From Primula veris (Eukaryota > Streptophyta > Magnoliopsida > Ericales > Primulaceae): a stretch of 64,000 bases of DNA. The stretch is from NCBI GenBank assembly GCA_963682055.1, contig OY821743.1:33962702-34026701 (forward strand), written 5' to 3'. Positions 51,173 through 63,138 of the stretch are shown one piece after another. Position 1 is the stretch's first letter. Each line of letters starts with the position of its first letter. The notes under the pieces were generated by a model. It was given only the letters and a program-made list of their open reading frames with translations, did not search any database and was not told the origin of the DNA. The translations under genes were made by a program, and so were the position numbers.

Positions 51173-54100
51173 ATGGTTACCAACGTAGAGGAAACCCATC
51201 CCGAGATAGTAGAAACCAATAACCAAAACACGCAAATTAGCCAACAAGACCTCGACGATCTACTCGCTATCCGCGACAGATATGAAGCTATCCAATCCGG
51301 AAACCAACCAACAACCTCCTACGCAAACCAAGAACAACCGGTCGAACCACCCCGACATTTCATCGAAGGGATTGTCGACGAACACCTTTCGTCCTCGGAG
51401 GACGAACAAGACGTGCCCGTATTAAGGCGTGCACGAAGACGCTTAACCGGGTCCCAAGCGGGGCCAAGCTCAAGAGTCCCTTTGCCTACGACCTCGGTCA
51501 ACTCTGGTGCCCGCTTACAAACGGACGAGGCTCATCAGTTTGGCATGCCTGAGGATCGTGTACTCGGACAGTCGCCACGACTGCCGACTAATTCTCCGAG
51601 GGTGATTACACCACCCACGGTGGAGGTACAACATGTCGTTCCATTAGCCGATGAAAGGAACTACACACAGCTACAAGCTCAGCTGGCGGCATGCATGACG
51701 GCCATGACAGCGGCCGGCATCGCATTGCCAGTTATCCAACCCAACAAAGACCCACGCCATGAAGGGGAAGATTCTGCCTACAGGGCCGCCTTGGAGGCAG
51801 CGGGTCGTCGAACCGATACAAGAGTCCCCCACCAAGTGGGCAATGTCCCAATAACTATCGTCCATCCGAACACACATATGGAACGTGTCCACACAAACAC
51901 GAAGGACGATAGATATCCCGAATACAGGATCGGGGAGGGATATGGCCCACCATCACATCAGGAAGGATACCCTCCCCCCTACCAAGTCACGGATGACGCG
52001 TTCCAACAGGCTTGGAACGTATGCCAAGAAACCCCGTGTGCTGAACAGATCACACGGTACCGCAATCCTATGGGATTCGTCATCCCCGAGTTCAGGCTCT
52101 ATGACGGGAAGAGTTGCCCTATCGACCATCTGAGGCACTACAAGACGAAGATGGAACTGTGGAGTGACGACCATGCACTAATGTGCAAATTTTTCAAAAA
52201 CAGCTTGGGTCAAGAGGCTTCGTCATGGTATCATAACTTACCACGGGGCTCCATTAGAAACTGGGCAGAACTGCTAAGAGCGTACTCCACCCGGTACGCT
52301 GCTCATCGAAAAAAGAAGGTTAGTATCGAAACCCTTCTTAAAATGACGATGATGCCAAATGAAAGGCTCAACGATTACTGCATACGTTTCATCGACGTGG
52401 CAAACCAGATTCCACGATACGCCAATAATATAGCCATCCAAAACTTTATCAATTCCATCCCCAATGGCTATTGGGCGAGAAGGAAGTTCATAGGCAAAAA
52501 CTTCCCGACCACTGATTCCCTGCTAGCCTATTGTACCCACCTCACCGATAAAAACGACGAACTGCGTTTCCTAAACCGAACTCTACCAAGAAGAGAGTCG
52601 GTCCGGGAGGCACAGGTGGGTCGCAAAAGAGTTAGAAATAACCAGGGAGAAGCATTCCAACCGACCAGAAAGGGCAAAGAGCCCGAGGTCCATAGCAGGG
52701 GAGAGCGACCACGAGCACTAGAGCCTAAACCGCTCCAGATCGCATACCCAACACCGACCAACGAACATAAACCGCTCCAGCTCGCCTACCCGATGCCACC
52801 CAAGCCATTTCAACAGGTACGGCCCCAAGAGAGGGAACACCGCGGCACTGTAGAACCGGTCGAGCTGCGATACACTTTCAACCTGTCTGCTGAAGATATC
52901 CTCAAGGATATATGCAGGGAAAGTTGGTATTCCCGACCACAACCGATCATCTCTCCCCCCAATCAGAGGGACTCCAAGCTCTTCTGCGCGTATCACGAGG
53001 ATCACGGCCATCTCACTGAGCATTGCCGTAACCTACGATGGAGAATGAACCAGTGGGGCGATGCAGGATACCTAGCCAAGTTCATCAAAGGAGCTGGGAA
53101 TAAAGGCAAACAACTGGCCATCGAGGGATCTGACAACCGGCAAGGCAAAACGATCAATGTCGTTCATATGTCACGACCCAAGGGCCCAGGCGGGGAACGA
53201 TCACGACAACGGCAGCTGGCCCACTTTAGCCAAGTAGCCAAGACATCACAGGCGTCGACCTCAAAACGACAATGCACACCACGACGACATCCGCCCATTT
53301 CTTTTTCGGATCTTGACGAAGAAGGGGTGATATACCCCCACGGAGACGCCATAAACCTCCGTGTTCAAATCGGCCTAGACACAGTCAGCAGGGTACTTGT
53401 CGACCAAGGAGCCTCTTGTGATAACATGTACAAAGAGCTCTTCGACAAGATGGAACTCAAGCTGCAAGATCTTCAGCCTACCGATGTCACACTGATCGGA
53501 TTCATCTCCGAAACGACCAAACCTTTGGGTAAGATCGTCCTCAGTGTCACAACAGGGTCCATGTCGGTTCCCGTGGAGTTCTTAGTGGTCGACGACCACT
53601 CCGGGCACAACGCAATATTGGGTCGACCTTGGCTACATGCCATGAAGGCCATACCCTCGACCTATCACCAAAAGGTCAAATACCCGAATGATAGGGGGGC
53701 GATCGAGACAGCCAGAGGATGTCAAGAAGATTCAAGACGCTGCGAGGACATCACTGCGACTCTCCAACAACAACGAAGCCCTGTGGAACAACCCACCAGC
53801 ACAAAGAAGCTGATCAGCCAAATATCCAAAGCCGAAAGGGTTGTCGAAGAACAAGTAGGAGAGACACTTAGGAAGGTGTATATCACGGATATGGACGAGG
53901 AGCACTATTTCCTCCTCGGCGATAACCTTTCAAAACAGGAATCCGAGGAGTTAGAAGCGTTCCTTTTCAGCAACATTGATAAATTCGCCTGGAGTCCTAA
54001 AGACATGCCGGGCCTAGACCCCACTACAGCATGCCACCACCTAAGTGTAAACGCCGAGTACAAGCCAATAGCGCAGAGAAGCAGAAAAGTCTCTGTACAG

Positions 54101-57091
54101 CACAGAGCAGCTATAGTCGCTGAAGTACAAAAGCTATTGGAGGCTGGAGCCATAAGGGAGGTTTACTATCCCAAATGGTTGTCCAACCCGGTCGTCGTCC
54201 CTAAGAAGAACGGGAAGGAAAGAGTCTGTATAGACTTCACCAACCTCAATAAAGCCTGCCCGAGGGACCACTTTCCCCTTCCAAGGATCGATCAACTGGT
54301 GGACGCAACAGCGGGAGCGGAACGGATGACCTTCCTTGATGCGTACTCAGGATACCATCAAATTCCCCTCGCCCGCGAAGATCAAGAAAAGACATCATTT
54401 ATATCGCCTTTGGGAAATTATTGCTACACGGTAATGCCGTTCGGCCTACGCAATGCGGGGGCAACATACCAAAGGATGATAACACGGGTATGTCGAGATC
54501 ATATAGGGAAAACAATGGAGGTATACATAGACGACATGGTCGTCAAAAGCGAAAGAGCCACGTCCCACCTTCAAGATATCAGGGACGTTTTTCGAACGCT
54601 GGGCGAGCACAAACTGAAACTCAATGCGAGCAAGTGTGCATTTGGCGTCAGCAAAGGGAAATTCTTGGGGCATATGGTTAGCCGACGAGGAATAGAGGCT
54701 AATCCCGATCAAATAACGGCTCTACGAAACCTAGCAGCGCCCAAGAATAAGAAACAGGTACAAGAGCTCACGGGAATGATGGCCGCGCTGAGCAGGTTCA
54801 TTAGCCGATCCGCAGATAAGGGACGGCCATTTTTCGAATCACTCAAGAAGGATAAAAAATTCGTCTGGGATCCGGAATGTGAAGCTTCATTCAACAATCT
54901 CAAAGAGTACTTGAGGACATTGCCACTGCTAGTAAGGCCGAACAGAGGAGACATTCTGGCATGCTACCTAGCAGTCTCCGCCACAGCTGTGAGCGCGGTC
55001 ATCCTAAGAGAAGAAGGTCGCGAACAATTTCCGATCTACTTCGTCAGCAAGACTCTGGTCGAAGCCGAAACACGTTATCTACCCTTGGAAAAGCTGTGCC
55101 TTGCATTGGTCGTCGCAACCAGGAAGTTGCCGCACTATTTCATAGCTCATCAGGTCCGGGTATATACAAAGTTTCATATTAAAGAGTCACTTCGACGGAC
55201 GGACATTAGCGGCCGAGTTGCCGCCTGGGGGGTCGAGCTATCCCAATTTCATATTGAATTCGCGCCACGCCATGCCATAAAGGGACAAGTCCTGGCCGAT
55301 TTCGTCGCAGAATTCACCGAAGGCTATGACGAGCCTTTGGCACTCTCTCCCCAATCACACTGGCAGATACATGTCGACGGATCAGCCACCAAGGACGGAT
55401 CAGGAGCAGGGATCGTCCTAAAATCTAGAGAGGGAACAATCATCGAAAAAAGCATAAAACTGGGCTTCCGAGCTACCAACAATGAGGCAGAATACGAGGC
55501 CATGATAAATGGCATGCTTATTGCCCGATCCCTCGGATGCTCCCACTTAATTGCAAGCTCAGACTCCATGCTCATCGTCAATCAAGCCATCGGCGAGTAC
55601 CAAGCGAAAGATGATAGAATGATCCTCTACCAAGAAAAAGTCCAAAGCTTGATGGCCACCTTCGAACAGTGTGAGTTAGTAAGAATCAATCGAGCCGAAA
55701 ATTCACATGCTGATGCATTGGCCACCCTAGCCTCGACATTAACATTGACCGACTCCCGGTCGATCACAGTGGAACTACTGCCGACCCCGAGCATAATGAA
55801 AAGGGTAAACCGGGTGACATCGATACAATACGAACTAGGTTGGATGGAGGACATGACCCATTATCTGCGAAGTGGAACGCTTCCGGTCGATAAGATAAAA
55901 GCGCTGAAGATTACAAGAAAATCTCCTCGATTCTGGCTATCCGAGGATGATAAACTATACAAATCCAGTTACCGGGGACCACATCTACTGTGCGTCCCGA
56001 CCGAGCTACAACTGCCGGTCTTGGAGGAAATCCACGAAGGATCCTGCGGAGCACACATCAAAGGGCGATCCCTTGCAAACAAAGCAGTGACCCAAGGATA
56101 TTGGTGGCCCTATATCAAGCGAGACGCCGATGCATACGTCCAACGATGCGACAAATGCCAACGATTCGCCAAGATACCACGGCTCCCATCATCTATGATG
56201 ACCCCGGTATCAGCACCATGGCCGTTCGCTCAATGGGCAATCGACTTGGTCGGTAAACTCCCAAGAGCACCTGGGAATGTGGAATATCTGATCGTTGCGA
56301 CTGATTATTTCACCAAATGGGTCGAAGCAAAACCCCTCCGAGAAATCAAAGCCAGCAACGTCAAACAATTTATTTGGGAATACATCATAACCAGGTTCGG
56401 TATACCGTACGCAATAGTCGCCGACAACGGAACCCAGTTCAAAGATGCCAATTTACAGCTGTGGTACGAGGAACTCGGTATCCGAAAATTCTATTCGACG
56501 CCGACATACCCACAAGGGAACGGGCAAGCCGAAGTGTCAAACCGAACAATATTAGACGGCATCAAGACCACCCTTGAACAAGCAAAGGGGAGGTGGCCCG
56601 AGCGGCTACTCAACGTTTTATGGTCATGCCGAACTACACCCAAGACGGGCACCAAGGAAACCCCGTTTAGCTTAGCATACGGTGTTGAGGCCATCATACC
56701 GACAGAGATCGGGCTACCTACGCTCCGAACAACGTTGGTCGAGCAGGGAAATAATGAACAAAGAATGAGAGAAGAGCTCGACATGATAGACGAGAAACGA
56801 GAGATAGCGGCCCTTACCTTAGCTAAATACCAACAAAGCGTAAAGCAAACCTATGACAAGAGAGTAAAAGGATCTAAAGAATTCATGGTAGGAGAACTGG
56901 TGCTGCGATGAGTGACGGTCTATACCCGCAACGAAATACATGGCAAACTGAGCCCTACCTGGGAAGGCCCATACGAAATCGTCAAGCGAACAAGTCCAGT
57001 TTCTTACAAAATCAAAAGCGTCCTGTTCGCCAACAGCCGCGGGGAAAAGAATTCTTGGAACGTGGCTAACCTAAAGAAATACTACGTATAG
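51173..57091 (+). CDS. gag-pol: gag-pro-pol polyprotein of element 2, TGA near the end
   Basis: The frame is open from ATG 51173 for 1912 codons to TGA at 56909-56911, then continues in frame for 59 more sense codons to TAG at 57089-57091. The downstream part matches the integrase tail of element 1 (TWEGPY and NLKKYY near the end), so the TGA is a nonsense change, probably of a CGA Arg codon. Positions: gag about 300-480; Cys/His motif C605-C618; protease LVDQGAS 742-748 and ILGRPW 815-820; reverse transcriptase about 980-1160 with YIDD 1118-1121; first RNase H about 1260-1380, lacking the usual catalytic Asp (YTK at 1331-1333); second RNase H about 1398-1525 (D1402, E1438 or E1440, D1464, D1513); integrase zinc H1621, H1628, C1659, C1662 and catalytic D1691, D1751, E1787. 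No chromodomain. Confidence 0.94.
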
Positions 57092-57211
57092 GCAATGCTC
57101 CGAATACAAGTACAGGTGCTACCTTACCTTTCTTGCTTAATGGCATTATCTTTCTTCTTTTTAATGAATAAAATATATTATTATGCTGTCTACTAATACT
57201 ATGAGATTCTC

Positions 57212-58073
57212 AACATGGCCGAAGTGCCTAAGAAATACTATGAAATCCCGTAAATGGCGTGTTACCAAAGGAACGTCTAGGGATACTATGAAATTCACAA
57301 CATGGCCGAAGTGCCTAGGAATACAATGAAAGTCCGTAAATGGCGTGTTACCAAATGAACGTCTAGGCATGCTATGAAATTCCCAACATGGCCGAAGTGC
57401 CTAGGAATACTATGAAATCCCGTAAATGGCGTGTTACCGAAGGAACGTCTAGGGATACTATGAAATTCCCAACATGGCCGAAGTGCCTAGGAATACAATG
57501 AAAGTCCGTAAATGGCGTGTTACCAAATGAACGTCTAGGCATGCTATGAAATTCCCAACATGGCCGAAGTGCCTAGGAATACTATGAAAGTCCGTAAATG
57601 GCGTGTTACCAAATGAACGTCTAGGCATACTATGAAATTCCCAACATGGCTGAAGTGCCTAGGAATACAATGAAAGTCCGTAAATGGCGTGTTACCAAAT
57701 GAACGTCTAGGCATACTATGAAATTCCCAACATGGCCGAAGTGCCTAGGAATACTATGAAATCCCGTAAATGGCGTGTTACCGAAGGAACGTCTAGGGAT
57801 ACTATGAAATTCCCAACATGGCCGAAGTGCCTAGGAATACAATGAAAGTCCGTAAATGGCGTGTTACCAAATGAACGTCTAGGCATATTATGAAATTCCC
57901 AACATGGCCGAAGTGCCTAGGAATACAATGAAAGTCCGTAAATGGCGTGTTACCAAATGAACGTCTAGGCATACTATGAAATTCCCAACATGGCCGAAGT
58001 GCCTAGGAATACTATGAAATTCCCAACATGGCGTGTTACCGAAGGAACGCCTAGGAATACTATGAAATTTATA
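57212..58073. repeat. 86-bp tandem array of element 2
   Basis: About ten copies of an 86-bp unit start with AACATGGCCGAAGTGCCTAG at 57212, 57299, 57385, 57471, 57557, 57643, 57729, 57815, 57901 and 57987. A shortened, rearranged unit ends the array. Each unit is itself a dimer of two related halves (CTAGGAATACAATGAAA and CTAGGCATACTATGAAA). It lies between the gag-pol stop and the antisense genes, as in element 1, but shares no sequence with that array. Confidence 0.93.
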
Positions 58074-58363
58074 TGCAGGTATAATGCAAGGAATTATTCA
58101 GGTCCACTTTACGACGGCGATGCAATATAAATTGGCTAAAACAATGAAGGAGAATCAATCTAAACAACCAAATATCAACAAAAAGCATCTCCAAAACAGG
58201 AATAATGAAATAACAAATGATTTGGCATGGAAAAATCGATCCGATCAATTAAATAGCAATACGGCAATGGAAAGGTACAAAACAGGAATCAAGAAATCAC
58301 ATATATAATCCTCGCCCGCATTACGGAGGCAACAAGAAGATCAACGACACTAAAGAGATTCAT

Positions 58364-59014
58364 TTAAGAAGAACTACTGCAGGAGGAGCATGACGGTAAT
58401 TGACCGAGTTCAATCTCTTCGTCATCCGTCGTTGTGTACCCATCAGACTCATCACCATCAAAACGCTCCTCAGAAATGAGGGCATCAAAATTGGTCGTAT
58501 GAGCCCCAACACAGGTCAGCGTCTGAAGCCGCGCGTTGAACTCGGCTTCTTTGGCGGACTCGTGAGCATCCGAGGCCGCTTTACGGCGATCATCGTCAAA
58601 GGAAAGGTCACGGCGAGCTTCAATCACAGCTGCGGAAGCATCGTATCTGGCGCGGGACAAACGGAAATACTTCACCAAAACGTTGGCCTTGGTCACAAGC
58701 AACTTTAATTTGCCGAAGTACTCGCCCTTTGCACGCCAGTATCGATCCAAACGACGCTCCTGAACCTCAACTGCATGCTCGGCACGGCGAACGTATTCCC
58801 GAAAAGAGGCCGCCTGGGTTTTCAACTTGGTCCGCAGTCGAGCACATTGGTCAGTCAATTCGACATTTTTGCTCATCAAAACAATGTAGGGCCACCTGTC
58901 AGGCACCTCACTAGCCACACCAGATGAGACCTCGTCCCGGGCAGCACCAGTAGGTCCTAACCCCGGGTTAACTAGGCATGGAGAACCAGCCTGATGCGAC
59001 GTAGTAGCATGTGC
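58364..59014 (-). CDS. Antisense coiled-coil-type ORF C of element 2
   Basis: The open frame from 59014 to the stop at 58364 is 216 codons without an early ATG; it starts right after TTTTTATAG, a good splice acceptor preceded by an unusually long T/C tract (59015-59150). It therefore looks like a terminal exon. The product has a helical middle rich in Arg, Ala and Glu (KNVELTDQCARLRTKLKTQ onward, YW at about 115) and an acidic, Ser/Cys-rich tail. The upstream exon is uncertain: ORF B could donate at GAT|GTAGTA near its end, keeping phase 0. No recognised family. Confidence 0.5.
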   Translation of the reverse strand, partial: AHATTSHQAGSPCLVNPGLGPTGAARDEVSSGVASEVPDRWPYIVLMSKNVELTDQCARLRTKLKTQAASFREYVRRAEHAVEVQERRLDRYWRAKGEYFGKLKLLVTKANVLVKYFRLSRARYDASAAVIEARRDLSFDDDRRKAASDAHESAKEAEFNARLQTLTCVGAHTTNFDALISEERFDGDESDGYTTTDDEEIELGQLPSCSSCSSSS

Positions 59015-59090
59015 CTATAAAAAAAAAAAAAAGAGGGGGGGAGAAGAACGAGAAGAGATGAATAAAAAAAAAAAAAAAAAAAGGGAGAGA

Positions 59091-59129
<39 letters not shown>

Positions 59130-59150
59130 AACAACAAAAAAAAAACGACA
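59015..59150 (-). other. Extreme polypyrimidine tract before ORF C
   Basis: On the minus strand about 130 bases are almost only T and C, with T runs of more than 15 and 30, ending in TATAG. This is either a very strong splice-acceptor tract or an expanded low-complexity repeat. Homopolymer lengths here may be unreliable. Confidence 0.55.
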
Positions 59151-59165
59151 AAACAAGCTATTTTA

Positions 59166-59780
59166 TTAATCCGACAACCCCTCAACAGACGCCGAAGTCT
59201 CTACTACATCGGCAAAATGAATATCTCGCAATGAATTAATTTGCGTCCCCAAACGCTCACGAATGACCGCCTCGATTCGGTTCAAGGCAACAGTGGTTTC
59301 AGTCACCCCGGCCTTCGCATCCACCATGCGCTCCGCCCGGGACACACCACTCATTCCTTTTATATGCTCCAGCACCTCTAAGGCGCGAGCTCGGGCCCAA
59401 TACGCTTTGGCAAAGGATAGCAGTAGATCCGCGTCCTCGAAAACGGCCCCAAGGACCAAGCTCAAGCTCGTCACACGACCTCGGGCTTCATCACGAGAAC
59501 GTCGTAGGGCACTGAGAAGTTCCTTTGCTTTACCCTTGTTTGCCGTATAATGGGCGGTCTTTTTACTAAATTTCTCTCCCAAATCACGTAACCGGATCGC
59601 CAGGTTGGAAATATGAATATTCAGACCCTCGATTTCCTGATAAGCACAAGTCAATTTCGCGGTAAGGGACGCGTTAGACCTTTCCAAATCCTCCATTACG
59701 TCACCTACACTGCGACTAGGCGAGGTCCAGACCACCATGGCAAGGGGGTTATTTGGTACCTGACAATATTTTGTTTTCAT
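59166..59780 (-). CDS. Antisense coiled-coil-type ORF B of element 2
   Basis: From the ATG at 59780 to the stop at 59166 gives 204 aa; the same frame is open a little further upstream. An acceptor-like TTGTCAG before GTACCA would allow it to be an exon instead. The product is helical, with heptad-like Leu/Ile spacing (SNASLTAKLTCAYQEIEGLN onward), a Lys-rich middle and an AYWARARALEVLEHIK segment. AATAAA follows the stop directly, so transcription may end there. No recognised family; weak resemblance by eye to ORF C. Confidence 0.5.
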   Translation of the reverse strand: MKTKYCQVPNNPLAMVVWTSPSRSVGDVMEDLERSNASLTAKLTCAYQEIEGLNIHISNLAIRLRDLGEKFSKKTAHYTANKGKAKELLSALRRSRDEARGRVTSLSLVLGAVFEDADLLLSFAKAYWARARALEVLEHIKGMSGVSRAERMVDAKAGVTETTVALNRIEAVIRERLGTQINSLRDIHFADVVETSASVEGLSD

Positions 59781-59891
59781 ATCCTTCAAAATATGACGAC
59801 CATCAAAAGAAATTAACCCCAGCAAGCCCAACAGAAAGAAACCACAACACCTATATTATCACTTCCCCAAAAGAATCTGTTTCTAGATACC

Positions 59892-59936
59892 AAAAAAAAA
59901 AAAAAAAAAAAAAAAAATTTTTTTTTTTTTTTTTTT
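59892..59936. repeat. A26-T19 homopolymer palindrome
   Basis: Twenty-six A followed by nineteen T, between antisense gene A and ORF B. It can form a perfect hairpin. Lengths may be affected by sequencing error. Confidence 0.8.
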
Positions 59937-59956
59937 ACACAATGCCAGAAAGATAG

Positions 59957-62290
59957 TCAAGGTTCCACCTGAGGAGATGTTGGTGGGGGAACAACAGTAG
60001 AATCCGGTCGAGGAGTGGACGCGGTCGACATAGAGTGAGGACGCAGCGCTGTCGAAATTGTCTGCCCCGGTAGCCGCGGAAGCTCTTCTTCACGAAGATT
60101 CGCCCAGTCCAAGGGTTTCGGCGGTGCACCATGCGGACACGGATACACCAACTCCGACCACGCCCTATCCGATAGAGGAACATTCGCGAAATTGAGCGCC
60201 CGCACATGAGCGCAGTATACAGAAAAGTTGGCCATCATCGCTAACTTTTTCCGCTCCTCCGCCTGTGCCGTTTTCAGGGCAGACACCTTAGCTTTCTCGG
60301 CTTCCACGTCCTCAGCCAGGAGCAAGTTCTCCTCCTCTACTTCGCCGTACTTAGCGGCCATGCTCTCTTTTTCCACCCTCAATTTCTCGACCTCCTCGGT
60401 CAGGTGCAGGAAGTCCACCGACAGTTTGTCATAATTCTCGCCCAGGGTTTTCTTCTCGGCGACCAGTTTCTCCTTCTCAGCCACCAGATTATCCTTCTCG
60501 GCCACCAACTTCTCTTTCTCAGCCCCTAGAGCTCCCAACTGATCCCGTAGCGCCACGGCACTCACAGCAATCTGCACTTCAACACATTAGTTTCCAAGTA
60601 AAATACAAGTACCAAACCTATATAGTGCAATACGAGCCCCACGTACCCTCAGCGCATCCGCGTGGGCCTGCTCTATAACTGACATAGTAGGTTGGGCAGA
60701 TAGCTTTTCTGCATTCTTAAACACAAGGGGTTTCAGAGCCGTATACCCCATCTTCAGCGTTCTCGGTTGATCCAGCAGTTCACCCCTACATCGGTCAATG
60801 TACCGGGTCATTGCAACCGAGTCCACCAACCCCTTCTCGGATCCGTCGAGAGCCTCACCCTCGACACCCATCACATCATCCCCGGCATTCTCTTCGCCGC
60901 CTTCCATCTCCACCCCCACGTCCTCCTCCAACTGCTCAATCTCAGGGGCCCTATGCCCGATCTCTTCCTCATTACGGAGGGGCGAGCACACGGACAACTC
61001 TATCGGACCCTCGGTGGGGATAGGCGAGATGACTGGCAAAGTCATCGTACCCTCTCCCATGTTCGTCAAGAGGTTCATATATCCGAATACATCGTCGACC
61101 GACCCCTGAAACACAATAATACCCATAGACCGGGCAAGAGCGAGGGTAACCAATTGAGAAGTCAGTAGCTGAAACAAGACGACTAATAAAGCAAAGCACT
61201 AGCGAACCAAATGACAAACAACCAAACGACAAGAAAATCATACTACATATACACATACCTCGCCCGGCGCAGAGGCATCCTCGGCGGTATCCCCTTCCGC
61301 AGCGGCAAACACCCCCTCGCCCGAGCCAACGTTAGCATCTTCCTCGGTAACCGACGTATCAGTTCCCCTAGCCCTCTTCGTTGCTTCAACAACAGGGTCA
61401 GCTGCGCGACGCTTAGAACGAACGGCTCTTTTCCCAAGCCGCGTAGCACATCGAGCCTGAACCACCTTTAAAAATTCCTCCTCGGGCTCTTTCAGAATCT
61501 CGGGTGCAGGATTCCCCTTGGTCACCGACCCCATAGGGTACCCGAGCAACATGGGAGCCGTACGACTCGCCGGATCCGGAGTAGGTCCAGGCCCCCACCA
61601 TTTCCAAAGAGCTAACAAAGCCTCTACATTGGGAGCGCCGAGATCTGGCATAGTGGGAGCATTGGTAGCCGGTCCAGGAATCTGGTGTTCCGGACAAGCC
61701 CATTCACCAGATGCAATAACAATACCGAGATTGCGCTCTTTGTTGGTATCCGGCAAACCGATAACGAGCCGGCAAAAGGCACGCAGAGTCTTCAAATACG
61801 AGCTACGACGCTCAAAGCTCAAACTATAGACTCCAAAGACGTCCTTCAGTTCAATCGGTATTCCGGACAACTCCGATAGCCTTTGGATACCATTCAGAGT
61901 ACGGTAACCATTTAGGGCTAGTTGGGCCGGAGCAATTTGGACAGCCTCAAAGAACGAGACCACCCAATTTGTAAAAGGCAGTCGAAGACCCCCAGTAAAG
62001 AATGCCGACGAACGCACAGCTACCTCGCCGGCAGGAACAAATCCCAGCACCTCCTCGTCCGAAATAGGAAGCCGAATATGTACGTTGTCGGGTATTCCGG
62101 CGAGTTCTTTAAAATCCTTCTCCACGAATGTGCCAACTTGGGCCACGCTTTGGGTCAAAATTTCCTATACAAAGATCATCAAAAGTCCATCAATATCCTA
62201 ACCAAATACACAAACCAGAACCACATCAATAGAACGAGAGCCACCACCCCCCCCCCCCCCCACGCACATTACATCAGAATCATCAGACAT
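59957..62290 (-). CDS. Antisense four-exon accessory gene A of element 2
   Basis: The proposed exons, minus strand, are 62290-62273, 62164-61259, 61105-60647 and 60571-59957 (6 + 302 + 153 + 204 codons, 665 aa). All introns are phase 0 and GT-AG (GAG|GTATGT...TTTCAG|G; AGG|GTACGT...GTGCAG|A); the six-codon first exon (MSDDSD) is the least certain part. Exon 2 carries a domain with LRLPFTNWVVSFFEAVQIAP (about 66-85), recognisable as the gypsy-type Transposase_28 domain, then WWGP at 195-198 and a basic NLS-like region about 251-272. Exon 3 is an acidic linker. Exon 4 begins with EKEKLVAEKDNL-type heptads, a strong coiled coil, then a Pro-rich tail. It parallels the element 1 antisense gene part for part. 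An upstream leader with CTAGGGTTTCG suggests a plant 5' UTR. Function unknown. Confidence 0.75.
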
Positions 62291-63138
62291 ATATAGATAA
62301 CCTGAACCATATACCAACGACACACCTATGACTACAACGACAAACCAAATACAACTCCTAAAAGAGGGAAGGGGGGAGAACAAAAAATCACTTATAGTAA
62401 TCATTATGAGCAAGCAAGCGCGAACAGCAGCAAGTCTTCCAACAAAACCACGAAACCCTAGATCAAGCGGCCGAACTCTTTTCCTTTTTGGCGGGAAGAA
62501 TATGCTTTAGAGAGAGAATGATATTTTCTTCAACGAATTCTGTGATAAAAATAAACAGGATTACTTGGCACAATTAAAAGGAGTGGAGTCACAAAAGGAA
62601 TAAAATAATAACCGTCCTTTCGTGTCACAGAGGTTTATCTTTTTCCAACCATACGAAAGTCAACAACCGCTGCTCTTTTTTCACATATACACGCTCCAGA
62701 TTTCGCCACGTCAGCGCGTATCCCACTACCCAAGGCAGTTCACATCATTAGACCTAAATAAACGGCCAGTGGACCCTACCACGAAAAGCTTCTCACATAC
62801 GCTACCACTACTATCACACCGAGAATATCCCCCGATTAAAGTTCCTCGACTACCACCCAACCCTTACCAAGAGGGCACACCGACCAAGGTGGACGAAGAC
62901 CGTTACTAGCTTGATGCCAGGGAGCATCAAGTCTAACAACGCTCTCCGGGGGGATAGCCGGGCATATTGTTCGGTGTATGCTCAGAAACATAAAAGAGAA
63001 GCAAACAGGAAATAAAATAGGACAAAATCAAAGGATAGCAGGAAATAAAATAGGACAGAATCAAATGCAAGACAAGTTTTATTCATCCACAAAGGGGGAA
63101 ACACAAACAATACAACAGAAAAAGAAAATACACCCATC

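Noticed and set aside
59166..60571. Joining gene A exon 4 to ORF B by a CAG|GTGGAA donor
   Set aside because: Phase would fit, but the donor is weak, the intron would contain A26-T19, and exon 4 already ends like the last exon of the homologous gene in element 1. Kept only as an alternative.
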